A stretch of 55,668 bases of DNA. Source: an uncultured Clostridia bacterium (lineage in GTDB: Bacteria > Bacillota > Clostridia > Christensenellales > UBA1242). The notes under the pieces were generated by a model. It made no database searches. It saw only the letters and a program-made list of their open reading frames with translations, and was not told the origin of the DNA. The translations under genes and the position numbers were made by a program. The stretch lies in assembly GCA_944377305.1 (NCBI GenBank), contig CALWEL010000010.1, forward strand, positions 1 through 55,668. The letters run 5' to 3'. Within the stretch, counting starts at the first letter, position 1, and the number at the start of each line of letters is the position of its first letter. Shown here piece by piece: positions 7,961 through 16,620 of the stretch.

Positions 7961-9145
7961 ATGAAAGTTTTAGTTGTAAATTCTGGTAGTAGCAGTTTGA
8001 AAGCTCAATTGATGGAGACAGACACGGGTGCCGTGCTGGCAAAAGCATATTGCCAACGTATAGGGCTTGATAAATCTTTTATGGAATACAAGACGAACGA
8101 AAAAGTTGTGATAGATTTTGATATGCCTAATCACAAAGTTGCATTCAAATTATTTTTGGATACGCTCATCAGTAAAGATAGAGGAGTGATCAAAAATCTT
8201 AATGAAATCAAAGCTATAGGTCATAGAATCGTCAATCTTGGAGAGAAGTATAATAAATCAATTGTTATTACAAAGAAAATTTTTGAAGATATGCAAAAGT
8301 ATGTTCATTTCGCACCATTGCATAATCCTGCGGCAATGTCAGGCATTCAAGCCTGTATGGAATTGATGCCAAAAGTGAAAAATATCGGAGTAATGGATAC
8401 AGCATTTCATTCTACTATGCCAGAACAAGCATATATGTATGCTCTTCCTTATGAATTTTATTCTAAAAATAAAATCAGAAGATATGGCGCACACGGCACT
8501 AGCCATAGATATATTGCGATGAAATGTGAAGAATTGTTTGGCAATTTGAAAGGCAAAAGGATTATATCTTGCCATATCGGTAGCGGAAGTAGTGTTTGCG
8601 CAATCAAGGACGGAAAGAGTATTGACACATCAATGGGTTATACTCCGCTTGCAGGCGTAGTGATGGGTACGCGCTCTGGAGATATTGATCCAGCTATTGT
8701 GAAAGACATAATGCAAATTAAAAATATTAATATCGATCAGGCAATCAATTTGTTAAACAAAGAGAGCGGACTATTGGGAGTAACTGGTAAATATAGCGAC
8801 TTAAGAGATATTGATAATAATTTGGATAAACCTAGAGTTAAATTAGCATTTGATTTGATGGTGTATTCAATTAAGAAATATATTGGGGCTTATGCAGCAA
8901 TTATGAATGGTGTAGATTACATCATCTTTACTGCAGGAGTAGGGGAAAACGATGAATTGGTTCGAGAAGCGGTATGCAAAGATATGGAATATTTGGGAAT
9001 TGACTTTGATTATAAATTGAATAAATCAGCTCCACGCGGTACTATTCAAGAATTTACCAAGAAAAGAAGTAAGGTTAAAGTATATCGTATACCGACCGAT
9101 GAAGAATATATGATTGCTTTGGATACCGCCAATCTTGTAAAATAA
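7961..9145 (+). CDS. ackA: Acetate kinase
   Basis: Transfers phosphate from acetyl phosphate to ADP, giving acetate and ATP; a cytoplasmic enzyme of the ASKHA fold. The 394-residue length fits the family. Visible are the N-terminal signature VLVVNSGSSSLKAQ (about 3-16), MDTAFHSTMP and YGAHGTSHRYI (the second family signature, near 170-180), CHIGSGSSVCAIKDGKSIDTS (phosphate loop) and FTAGVGEND. The start at 7961 is set by AGGAGAAAGT just upstream; an in-frame ATG at 7943 precedes that site. It completes the pathway begun by the upstream pta gene. Confidence 0.96.
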   Translation: MKVLVVNSGSSSLKAQLMETDTGAVLAKAYCQRIGLDKSFMEYKTNEKVVIDFDMPNHKVAFKLFLDTLISKDRGVIKNLNEIKAIGHRIVNLGEKYNKSIVITKKIFEDMQKYVHFAPLHNPAAMSGIQACMELMPKVKNIGVMDTAFHSTMPEQAYMYALPYEFYSKNKIRRYGAHGTSHRYIAMKCEELFGNLKGKRIISCHIGSGSSVCAIKDGKSIDTSMGYTPLAGVVMGTRSGDIDPAIVKDIMQIKNINIDQAINLLNKESGLLGVTGKYSDLRDIDNNLDKPRVKLAFDLMVYSIKKYIGAYAAIMNGVDYIIFTAGVGENDELVREAVCKDMEYLGIDFDYKLNKSAPRGTIQEFTKKRSKVKVYRIPTDEEYMIALDTANLVK

Positions 9146-9319
9146 TAGACAAATATCAAAATTGAAACTATTATATATATGGTGTATATTATAAATCTTA
9201 TTCACAATATATATGATTATGTATGCATTCCATATCATATCAAGCATTAATGATTAAACTAAAATTTTGAACGTCATAGACAACTTTTTCATAAATTTTA
9301 AAAATATTAAACAAACTGA

Positions 9320-9348
9320 TTGACAAATTAAATTTAATTTGATAGAAT
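9320..9348 (+). promoter_or_regulatory. Promoter of rpmF
   Basis: Consensus TTGACA (9320-9325), exactly 17 bases, then TAGAAT (9343-9348). A leader of about 65 bases containing a hairpin precedes the SD. The rest of the 275-base gap after ackA shows no gene. Confidence 0.75.
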
Positions 9349-9366
9349 CATTCCATATTTTGTCGT

Positions 9367-9400
9367 GTGCTTATGTATTGATAAATTTTAAGTTAAGCAC
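9367..9400 (+). promoter_or_regulatory. Candidate L32 mRNA leader hairpin
   Basis: GTGCTTA (9367-9373) and TAAGCAC (9394-9400) form a perfect 7-bp stem within the transcribed leader, ending ten bases before the GGAGG of rpmF. There is no T tract, so it is not a terminator. It could be an autoregulatory site; this is inference. Confidence 0.35.
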
Positions 9401-9420
9401 GAATTATTATGGAGGTTAAT

Positions 9421-9612
9421 ATGGCAGTTCCTAAGGGAAAAGTTTCAAAGTCAAGACGTGATAAGCGCCGTGCGAACTGGAAAGCAACTGTTCCAACTTT
9501 AGTCGAATGTCCACATTGTCACGAAAAGAAAGTGGCTCATCAGGTATGTAAAAACTGTGGTTATTATGATGGAGAGCAGATTGTCAATCTAGATAAAAAA
9601 GAAAGTAAATAA
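9421..9612 (+). CDS. rpmF: 50S ribosomal protein L32
   Basis: Small zinc-binding protein of the large ribosomal subunit. The 63-residue product begins MAVPKGKVSKSRRDKRRANW, the diagnostic L32 start, and carries a four-cysteine zinc ribbon (CPHC at about 31-34 and CKNC at about 44-47), so it is the zinc-containing form. GGAGG lies five bases before the start at 9421; the in-frame ATG at 9409 is upstream of this site. In most Bacillota rpmF follows yceD (DUF177); here yceD is absent and rpmF stands alone between its promoter and a terminator. Confidence 0.96.
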   Translation: MAVPKGKVSKSRRDKRRANWKATVPTLVECPHCHEKKVAHQVCKNCGYYDGEQIVNLDKKESK

Positions 9613-9620
9613 TTATGAAA

Positions 9621-9648
9621 AATAAGGCATTTGCCTTATTTTTATTTC
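9621..9648 (+). terminator. Intrinsic terminator after rpmF
   Basis: AATAAGGC and GCCTTATT form an 8-bp stem around ATTT, followed by TTTATTTCT, eight bases after the rpmF stop. Confidence 0.85.
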
Positions 9649-9747
9649 TATTCAAAAAGGTGAATCAATTATTTCAAATTAATTATGAAAAACTTATATA
9701 TGAAATTGTATAAATTACATTAAAATCATATTATAATTTATATTTGA

Positions 9748-9776
9748 TTGAATAATAAATAAGTTTGTGTTATAAT
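9748..9776 (+). promoter_or_regulatory. Promoter of the methyltransferase gene
   Basis: TTGAAT (9748-9753), 17 bases, and TATAAT (9771-9776). Transcription should begin near 9783, only about nine bases before the ATG at 9792. Confidence 0.65.
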
Positions 9777-9791
9777 TACAAAGAGTGTATT

Positions 9792-10922
9792 ATGGAAGAT
9801 ATGATTGAAAATATAAAAAAAGATGTAATTGAAAATGCAAGCAATTTAAAGAAAATGATATTAAGTGACAGTACAAATGAAATAAAAAAAATAATTGTTC
9901 GACCAGTTCAAATAAAAAATAGAGAGATGTTTCAAATTGAGCGATATTGTTTAAACAAAGTTTTTCACGAAAACATTGAATTCAATAAACTATTAGACAT
10001 TCCATACGCTGAATACAAACAAATAATGATCGAAACAATAGGTAAGGACATTATATTTAGCAAGCAAAAGTCGGAATACAAAAAGAAAGAGCGACCTAAT
10101 AATATAAGTCCTACAGATATCAAGCTTAGCCATAATAAACAAAAATCATATATAATCAACGAGGGGGATTACGTTCCCGCTATGATAGACTTAGGAATAT
10201 TTACAAAAGATGGCAAAATCGTTAGATCTAAATATGATAAATTTAAACAAATCAACAGATTTATTGAAATAATAGATGATCTCTTCAAATCTATGAAAAA
10301 AGATGAAATCACAATGCTAGATTTTGGATGCGGAAAGTCTTATTTGACTTTTTTGGTTTACTATTATTTCGTTGAAATCAAAAAAATGAAAGCAAATATC
10401 ATAGGATATGATCTCAAAGCGGATGTCGTAGATAGGTGCAATGAAATAGCAAAATCGTATGGCTATACCGGTCTGCATTTCCAAATGAATGATATCAAAA
10501 AAGACAAATTGTATGATGGAAAGATAGATGCAATTATCAGTTTACACGCGTGTGATACAGCTACTGATTATGCACTAGATTTTGCGATCAAGCGAAAAAT
10601 TCCATATATTTTTTCTGTGCCTTGCTGTCAACACGAAATTAATCAGACCATTAAAAAAGGAGGAGATTTTGATATACTGCTCAACGATGGATTAATTAAA
10701 GAAAGATTTTCAGCACTTTTAACTGATGCTATACGAGTAGAGGTTTTACGTGCGAAAGGTTATAATGTAGATGTGATAGAATTTGTAGATTTTGCACATT
10801 CTCCTAAAAATATTATGCTACGTGCCAGTTTAACTGATAAGAGCGGATCTTTTGATAAAGTAGAAAAATTAATTAAAAAATATAATTTTACTCAAAAATT
10901 ATATGAATTGACTAAAGAGTAG
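9792..10922 (+). CDS. SAM-dependent methyltransferase (Methyltransf_32-like)
   Basis: The product of about 376 residues has a Rossmann methyltransferase domain in its C-terminal two thirds: motif I MLDFGCGKSYLTFLVYY (about 175-192), an acidic end of strand 2 in IIGYDLK, and a later SLHACDTATDYAL and SVPCCQHEIN. The HACDTATD and PCCQHE pattern is typical of the DUF/Methyltransf_32 family that includes glutathione-S-transferase-C-domain methyltransferases. The substrate is unknown; a role in RNA modification is only a guess. A frame extension to 9765 is rejected because the promoter -10 box lies inside it. There is little SD before 9792; ATG 9801 is an alternative. Confidence 0.8.
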   Translation: MEDMIENIKKDVIENASNLKKMILSDSTNEIKKIIVRPVQIKNREMFQIERYCLNKVFHENIEFNKLLDIPYAEYKQIMIETIGKDIIFSKQKSEYKKKERPNNISPTDIKLSHNKQKSYIINEGDYVPAMIDLGIFTKDGKIVRSKYDKFKQINRFIEIIDDLFKSMKKDEITMLDFGCGKSYLTFLVYYYFVEIKKMKANIIGYDLKADVVDRCNEIAKSYGYTGLHFQMNDIKKDKLYDGKIDAIISLHACDTATDYALDFAIKRKIPYIFSVPCCQHEINQTIKKGGDFDILLNDGLIKERFSALLTDAIRVEVLRAKGYNVDVIEFVDFAHSPKNIMLRASLTDKSGSFDKVEKLIKKYNFTQKLYELTKE

Positions 10923-11223
10923 CTAAACTTGCTGTTTATTTTATAGTGATTTAAATTGAAATCTTAAATTTTGAATAAATTGTGATTGCAAATATTGTAT
11001 ATAGTAAATTATATGATACAAAATATTCATTAGTTTAACAAATCATATTGATATATATGCTTAATAGTTTTTTTCAATAAAAAAACGTATTTTATATATA
11101 AATCTATAAACAAAAAATATAAGATAATTACAAATATTTTATATATTATAAAAAAATGATAATTTTAATTTACTTTTTTTAAATTTATGTGTAAACTTAT
11201 TATATGAAATTATAGGAGATTGT
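10923..11223 (+). other. AT-rich intergenic region before plsX
   Basis: No gene is seen. A possible promoter for plsX is TTTACT (11169-11174), 17 bases, TAAACT (11192-11197), followed by the SD AGGAG. No FapR-like palindrome is recognised. A weak A/T hairpin (GTTTTTTT-CAAT-AAAAAAAC) lies near 11068-11087. Confidence 0.4.
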
Positions 11224-12225
11224 ATGAAAATTGTAGTAGATGCTTTTGGTGGAGATTATGCACCATTTGAAATAGTTGCTGGAGCAGTAAAAGCATTGCA
11301 AGCCAATGAGAAATTGAATTTAGTACTAGTAGGAGACAAAGATAAAATTACTGAAATTTTGCAGTCACTAGTGTTTGTTTCAGATAGATTAGAGATTGTG
11401 CACGCGCCTGATGTCATCACGATGGAAGACGTGCCAACAGTTGCAATTAGGACAAAAAAGACTTCTAGTATTGTGGTGGCTTATGATTATTTGAAGCAAA
11501 ATGACGATGCTATGGCTATAGTTAGTGCGGGTAGCACTGGGGCAACTTTGACAGGAGCGGTTTTAAAGCTTGGCAGAATTCCCAATATTAGTAGACCTGC
11601 ATTGGCACCAATTCTTCCAACCGTGAATGATCGAGGAGTGATGTTGCTTGATTGTGGAGCGAATGCGGATTGCAAACCTGAAAATCTTTTACACTTTGGC
11701 ATAATGGGTAACGAATATATGAAAGCTATCGGTGTGAAAAAACCTCGTATTGGACTCCTCAATATTGGCACAGAAGAGGAAAAGGGAAGCGAAATGGTTA
11801 AAGAAGCATATCAATTGTTGAAAAATTCAAAATTGAATTTTGTTGGGAATATAGAAGCGAGAGATGTGTTGCGAGGCAATGTAGACGTAGTCGTCAGCGA
11901 TGGTTTTGCGGGAAATATATGTTTAAAAACGATTGAAGGAACAGCAGAAATTCTATTTGGAGAGCTGAAAGATGTGATGACTTCATCATTCAAAGCTAAG
12001 ATGGGTGCAATGCTACTAAAAAAGAAAATGAAAGGCATCAAACAAAAATACGACCATACAAAAGTGGGAGGCGCACCATTATTGGGTGTCAATAAAATTG
12101 TTTTGAAATGTCACGGAAATAGCAAGGCGGATACTGTAGCTACAACGATAGAACAAGCATATACCTTAGCTAATAATAAATTGATAGAAAAGGTTAAATC
12201 AGCTGTTGAGAAAAATGAAGAATAG
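11224..12225 (+). CDS. plsX: Phosphate acyltransferase PlsX
   Basis: Makes acyl phosphate from acyl-ACP, feeding PlsY in phospholipid synthesis; peripheral to the membrane. The 333-residue length is normal. Family blocks are MKIVVDAFGGDYAP at the start, VSAGSTGATLTGAV (about 101-114), MLLDCGANADCKPENLLHFG (about 140-159), NIGTEEEKGSEM and VVSDGFAGNICLKT. AGGAG precedes the ATG. The next gene, rnc, overlaps its 3' end by 11 bases. In relatives acpP and fab genes often lie between plsX and rnc; here they are missing, so acyl carrier protein must be encoded elsewhere. Confidence 0.95.
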   Translation: MKIVVDAFGGDYAPFEIVAGAVKALQANEKLNLVLVGDKDKITEILQSLVFVSDRLEIVHAPDVITMEDVPTVAIRTKKTSSIVVAYDYLKQNDDAMAIVSAGSTGATLTGAVLKLGRIPNISRPALAPILPTVNDRGVMLLDCGANADCKPENLLHFGIMGNEYMKAIGVKKPRIGLLNIGTEEEKGSEMVKEAYQLLKNSKLNFVGNIEARDVLRGNVDVVVSDGFAGNICLKTIEGTAEILFGELKDVMTSSFKAKMGAMLLKKKMKGIKQKYDHTKVGGAPLLGVNKIVLKCHGNSKADTVATTIEQAYTLANNKLIEKVKSAVEKNEE

Positions 12226-12874
12226 ATTTTTAGAACTATTTGAAAAATGTACAGATGAGTTGAAAACTCTTGCATTTACTCATTCTTCTTTTGCCAACGA
12301 AAAAAAAATTGAAAGTAATGAGCGCGTTGAATTTTTGGGAGATAGTGTTTTATCTACGATTGTGTCAGATTATTTATACAAACATTATCATCAACCAGAA
12401 GGTAAGATGTCGAAAATTCGCGCAAGTTTTGTATGTACGGAGAATCTATCCAGACTCGCAAAAGAGTTGAGTATAGAATCGAAAATTCATTTTGGCAAAA
12501 GTTTCAAAGGGAAAGAAGTATCAGACGCAATATTGGCTGATACGATTGAAAGTATGATAGGGGTAATGTATCTGTCTTTTGGAATGCCATCTATTGCTAG
12601 TGCGGTGATAGAGGCTCTCAAGATCAAAGAAAATTTGAAAGCTGGCAATATCAATAATGACTATAAGTCAGAACTACAAGAGTACGTCCAAGAAAAAAAG
12701 ATAAAACTTGAATATAAAGTTGAAAAATATATAACAGCTGGTGGGCAAGAAAATTTTAGAGCAAACGCATTTATAGACGACAAATTTATTGCTTTTGGTC
12801 AGGGGTCTACAAAACGCGAAGCAGAACAGAATTCGGCTAAAAAAACTCTCATTAAATTGAATAAAAAATTATAA
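12215..12874 (+). CDS. rnc: Ribonuclease III
   Basis: Cleaves double-stranded RNA in rRNA precursor and mRNA processing. The 219-residue protein has the RNase III signature NERVEFLGDSVL (about 35-46), the second metal-binding site in ADTIESMIGVMYL (about 110-122) and a C-terminal double-stranded RNA-binding domain ending GQGSTKREAEQNSAKKTLIKL. The ATG at 12215 is preferred to an in-frame TTG at 12206. The SD is weak and the start lies inside the end of plsX, so translation is probably coupled. The order plsX-rnc ahead of smc genes is common in Bacillota, though smc here lies 14 kb away. Confidence 0.94.
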   Translation: MKNRFLELFEKCTDELKTLAFTHSSFANEKKIESNERVEFLGDSVLSTIVSDYLYKHYHQPEGKMSKIRASFVCTENLSRLAKELSIESKIHFGKSFKGKEVSDAILADTIESMIGVMYLSFGMPSIASAVIEALKIKENLKAGNINNDYKSELQEYVQEKKIKLEYKVEKYITAGGQENFRANAFIDDKFIAFGQGSTKREAEQNSAKKTLIKLNKKL

Positions 12875-13024
12875 TCAGTTTACTTTTTGAATTTATTTCT
12901 TCGATTAAATTTAAGATTATTTTAGATAATCTAAAATATAAAACATATAAATATTAATGCAAGTGAATATCATATAATAACAAATTGAGACTTGCTGAAC
13001 GAAGTTAAATTACTCATAGATATT

Positions 13025-13074
13025 TGCCTATCCATATCAAATTAATGAAGAGATTAATACACAATGGATAGACA
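13025..13074 (+). repeat. Nested inverted repeat before the PH-domain gene
   Basis: TGCCTATCCAT (13025-13035) and ATGGATAGACA (13064-13074) pair with one mismatch, and the palindrome ATTAAT occurs at 13041-13046 and 13053-13058 inside. The arms are separated by nearly symmetric 5-6-base unpaired segments. No T run follows, so it is more likely an operator or leader structure than a terminator. Confidence 0.5.
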
Positions 13075-13111
13075 TCAATAAGAAAAAATAATTATTATTT
13101 AAGGAGACAAA

Positions 13112-13654
13112 ATGAATGAATTGGAATTATTTCAACCTGTACTTGATAGCGATGAACAAATACTAAAACTCTATAAACCAAATAAATTCCGTACATTTTT
13201 TGGAACGATATTGATATGTTTATTGATTACCATTCTTTTTATAATACCTATCATTGGATCTTTTTTGGATCCGGAAACATTTATTACTGGCATTGGCTTT
13301 ATTGTGTTTGTCATTGTATTTGATTTTTTAGCAATATTGATGATTGCATTGTGGTACAACAAGACGATTTACGCAGTCACTAATAAAAGAATTTTAATTC
13401 GTACTGGCTACATTGGAGTAGATTATAAAGCCCTGGATTATGACACGATTGGTGCATTAACTGTAAATGTCAATTGGTTAGATAAACTTTTAAAGAAAAA
13501 CACAGGCACACTTTCATTCGGTAGTATGTCTAGCCCTATGATAAATACTGCGAATTATAAATTCTCATTTTTGTATATTAATAACCCGTATGAAACATAT
13601 CGTGAAGTAAAAGCTATGATGGATGAAAATAAAACTAAAAAGGAGAATAATTAA
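13112..13654 (+). CDS. Bacterial PH-domain (bPH2-like) membrane protein
   Basis: The 180-residue protein has a cytoplasmic N-terminus with the LFQPVLDSDEQILKLYKP pattern, two membrane segments (about 28-50 and 60-82) and a C-terminal domain starting YAVTNKRILIRTGYIG, which is the entry signature of bacterial PH (bPH2, YdbT-like) domains. Such proteins are common membrane proteins of unknown role. AAGGAG lies well placed before the ATG. The gene stands alone, preceded by a long nested inverted repeat and followed by the rpoZ promoter, and the C-terminus is a charged Lys/Glu/Asn tail. Confidence 0.8.
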   Translation: MNELELFQPVLDSDEQILKLYKPNKFRTFFGTILICLLITILFIIPIIGSFLDPETFITGIGFIVFVIVFDFLAILMIALWYNKTIYAVTNKRILIRTGYIGVDYKALDYDTIGALTVNVNWLDKLLKKNTGTLSFGSMSSPMINTANYKFSFLYINNPYETYREVKAMMDENKTKKENN

Positions 13655-13718
13655 ATATCTTGGAAAATTTATAGAATATACAAATTTTAATTAACTCAGT
13701 AAATAATCAAATTTTGAT

Positions 13719-13747
13719 TTGACAAGATTGATATTTTGTGTTATACT
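13719..13747 (+). promoter_or_regulatory. Promoter of the rpoZ-priA-def-fmt-rlmN operon
   Basis: TTGACA (13719-13724), 17 bases, TATACT (13742-13747), about 27 bases before the rpoZ start. Confidence 0.75.
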
Positions 13748-13774
13748 ATTGAACGAATATTAAAGGAGCGAATT

Positions 13775-13972
13775 ATGTTATTTGAACCACCAATTGATCT
13801 ATTAGTAGAAAAATTAGGATGTAGATATGCAGTGGCAGTGGTTGTTGGAGCAAGAGCGAAAGATTTGGAAAATAAAATACCTACATTGTTGAATGGTAGT
13901 GCCAATTTAGCTATTGATTACGCTGCTAATGAAGTGGCACGCGGAGAAGTCGTGGGAGTTCAATCAAAATAA
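13775..13972 (+). CDS. rpoZ: RNA polymerase omega subunit
   Basis: Small subunit that helps assemble and stabilise RNA polymerase. The 65-residue product has the family pattern: PPIDLLVEKLGCRYAVAVVVGARAKDL followed by a short loop and a helix ending AIDYAANEVARGEV. The start at 13775 follows AAGGAGCG; the frame extends upstream to 13736 but that covers the -10 box. priA starts three bases after the stop. In Bacillota rpoZ normally lies between gmk and coaBC-priA; here gmk and coaBC are absent from this position. Confidence 0.88.
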   Translation: MLFEPPIDLLVEKLGCRYAVAVVVGARAKDLENKIPTLLNGSANLAIDYAANEVARGEVVGVQSK

Positions 13973-13974
13973 CA

Positions 13975-16152
13975 ATGTACGCCAAAGTAATAGTCGACAT
14001 CTCCAATGATGCGGTTGATAGAGTGTTTGATTACGTTGCATTGGACGACACAAAAGTAGGTATGCGTGTATGCGTTCCATTCGCTGGTAGAACAGTTTTA
14101 GGTTATGTTATTGGTCTAAGCGAATATACCGATTTCGATATAAATAAAATTAAACCCATATTAAAGAATTTAGAAAGTGTTCCTAAACTTAAACCAGAGA
14201 TATTGCAACTATGTTTATTTTTAGCAAAACACTTTTTTTTACGTCTTAGTGACTGTATCAAATTGGCTCTTCCTTCGTGTGTTCGTCTAGATAATCAGCA
14301 CGAAATGTTCGATTACATTTTAACACCATTAATTGATATAGATACCGCTATCAATTTCATAGGGAAGCGGGCTAAAAATCAGCTTGGATTAGTGGCGACT
14401 TTGAGCGAAGAAGGATCGTTAAGCTATCAAAAAGCAATTGAACTATTTGGGAGAACTAGCGTCAATACTTTAATTGAAAAAGGTGTCATTTTAAAAAATG
14501 CAAATCGAAAGAATCGATTTCACTACTCAGTCACTACCACTGTTCAAAAAAATATTTTGACACAAACTCAACTCAAAGCTGTCAATGAGATTCAAAATAA
14601 AAATAAAACATTTTTATTGCAAGGTGTGACTGGAAGTGGGAAAACTGAAGTCTATATGACAATCATTGAAAATTGCGTTAAAGAAAATAAAACGGCAATT
14701 ATACTAGTCCCAGAAATTTCGCTCACTCCGCAGATGATGGATAGATTCAACTCAAGATTTCCAAACAATGTAGCAGTTTTACATAGTGGGCTCAGCGAAG
14801 GAGAAAGATTTGATGAGTGGGAGAGGATATTTTCAGGAAATGCAAAAGTAGTATTGGGGGCTCGTTCTGCGATATTTGCACCACTTGAGAATCTAGGAGT
14901 GATTATAATAGATGAAGAGCACGATTCCTCCTATGTGAGCGAAAGCAATCCACGTTTCGTCACGCACGATGTGGCAGAGTTTAGAGCCAGATACAATTCT
15001 TGTCCGCTGATTTTAGGAAGCGCGACTCCCAGCATAGAGAGTTTTCACAAAGCGGAATTGGGGCAGTATCAATTGGTTAAATTACCTGAACGTATCAATG
15101 GGCTTGAAATGCCCAAAATTGAAATAATAGATATGTTAAGTGAAGTTATGAATGGAAATATTTCTCCGTTTAGCAAAAAACTGATAGCAAAATTAGATGA
15201 TTGTATCAATCGGGGTAAACAGGCGATATTGTTCATCAATAGACGCGGTTTCGCTTCATTCGTGATGTGCAGAGAATGCGGTTATAGGGCAAAATGCGAT
15301 GATTGTGAAGTGAGTTTGGTCTACCACAAAGAAGATAATGAATTGAAATGTCATTTTTGTGGTAAAAGATATAGAATGCTGACAAATTGTCCAAATTGTA
15401 ATAGCCCTAATATAAAATATGGCGCACTAGGTACTGAGCGGGTGGTGAATGAATTGAAGACGATATATAAAGATATTCCGATATACAGAATGGACAATGA
15501 CACGACTAGGAAGAAAGATGGACATAAAAAAATACTATCAGAATTTTCAAATCATACGCCAAGCATTTTAGTAGGCACACAAATGATAGCAAAAGGACAC
15601 GATTATCCTAATGTATCGTTTGTGGGTATACTTGATGCAGATGTGAGTTTATACAATAGCGATTACAAATCTAACGAACGCACTTTCCAACTCGTTACAC
15701 AAGTGGCAGGACGCGCAGGGAGGAAGACAAATGATGGATATGTGATTTTGCAGACTTATGCACCCAAACATTATGTATATAGATATGCTGTGAATTACGA
15801 TTATAATGGCTTTTATGACAAAGAGATAAATCTAAGACAAACTACTGGCTTTCCACCATTTAGCAAGATTTTGCGCATTCTTATAACTAGCGTTAGCGAC
15901 AATAGGGCGAGAGAAGTGACAAAGAAGATATTTGACAAAGCAAATGAATTGAAGTTAAAATACGGGAAATCTATAATATTTTTGCAGGCGATGCCCTCAC
16001 CTGTGAAAAGAATTCAAACAAAATATCGCTACCAGATATTGACTAGATTTGTTCCAGATGATAAAATAACAGCAGATTTCTACAATATCGCAGACTTGAT
16101 TGAAAAAGATGTCTCAATTTTTGTAGAAATCAATCCAAATAATTTGAGGTAG
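13975..16152 (+). CDS. priA: Primosomal protein N', replication restart helicase PriA
   Basis: Superfamily 2 DNA helicase that reloads the replisome at stalled forks. The 725-residue protein has the N-terminal DNA-binding domain (about 1-110), Walker A GVTGSGKTE (about 218-226), the DEEH box (about 313-316), a zinc-binding insertion with CRECGYRAKCDDC and later CHFCGKRY and CPNC pairs (about 432-475), and helicase motifs VGTQMIAKGHDYPN and QVAGRAGR. All expected features are intact. It starts three bases after rpoZ and is followed at four bases by def, so the genes form a tight operon. Confidence 0.95.
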   Translation: MYAKVIVDISNDAVDRVFDYVALDDTKVGMRVCVPFAGRTVLGYVIGLSEYTDFDINKIKPILKNLESVPKLKPEILQLCLFLAKHFFLRLSDCIKLALPSCVRLDNQHEMFDYILTPLIDIDTAINFIGKRAKNQLGLVATLSEEGSLSYQKAIELFGRTSVNTLIEKGVILKNANRKNRFHYSVTTTVQKNILTQTQLKAVNEIQNKNKTFLLQGVTGSGKTEVYMTIIENCVKENKTAIILVPEISLTPQMMDRFNSRFPNNVAVLHSGLSEGERFDEWERIFSGNAKVVLGARSAIFAPLENLGVIIIDEEHDSSYVSESNPRFVTHDVAEFRARYNSCPLILGSATPSIESFHKAELGQYQLVKLPERINGLEMPKIEIIDMLSEVMNGNISPFSKKLIAKLDDCINRGKQAILFINRRGFASFVMCRECGYRAKCDDCEVSLVYHKEDNELKCHFCGKRYRMLTNCPNCNSPNIKYGALGTERVVNELKTIYKDIPIYRMDNDTTRKKDGHKKILSEFSNHTPSILVGTQMIAKGHDYPNVSFVGILDADVSLYNSDYKSNERTFQLVTQVAGRAGRKTNDGYVILQTYAPKHYVYRYAVNYDYNGFYDKEINLRQTTGFPPFSKILRILITSVSDNRAREVTKKIFDKANELKLKYGKSIIFLQAMPSPVKRIQTKYRYQILTRFVPDDKITADFYNIADLIEKDVSIFVEINPNNLR

Positions 16153-16155
16153 AAT

Positions 16156-16620
16156 ATGGCAATAAGAGAAATTGTACAACATACAGATAATTTTTTAAGG
16201 AAGCAAAGCAAACCTGTGAAATTTTTCGATGAAAAACTTTGGGAATTGCTTGACGATATGTGGGAGACGCTAGATGACCGCGTAGGTTCTGGATTGAGTG
16301 CGGTACAAGTAGGGATACTAAAACGCGTCTTTATTTTGAATATTAATAATATGAAGATAGAATTTATCAATCCAGTGATCACTTCGAAAAGCGGGGAGCA
16401 GTACAAAAAAGAAGGTTGTTTGAGCGTGGCACTTCCATTTGGATATGTAAAACGCCCAAAGACTGTGACAGTCACTGCTTATGATAGATTTGGCAATAAA
16501 TTCACCTTGACCTGCGAAGATTGGACAGCGGTTTGTGTTTGTCACGAAAGCGATCACTTGGATGGAATGTTGTATATTGACAAATTGGTGACACCACCAA
16601 AAGGTAAGGCGGATGTATAA
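16156..16620 (+). CDS. def: Peptide deformylase
   Basis: Metalloenzyme that removes the N-formyl group from nascent proteins. The 154-residue product has the three family motifs: motif 1 GSGLSAVQ (normally G-x-G-L-A-A-x-Q, so one Ala is Ser), motif 2 EGCLSV with the metal-binding Cys, and motif 3 CHESDHLDG with the two His and the catalytic Glu. It should be active. It overlaps fmt by one base; Def and Fmt act at opposite ends of the formylmethionine cycle, and the pairing is conserved widely. A weak SD in TTTGAGGTAGAAT spans the priA stop. Confidence 0.94.
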   Translation: MAIREIVQHTDNFLRKQSKPVKFFDEKLWELLDDMWETLDDRVGSGLSAVQVGILKRVFILNINNMKIEFINPVITSKSGEQYKKEGCLSVALPFGYVKRPKTVTVTAYDRFGNKFTLTCEDWTAVCVCHESDHLDGMLYIDKLVTPPKGKADV

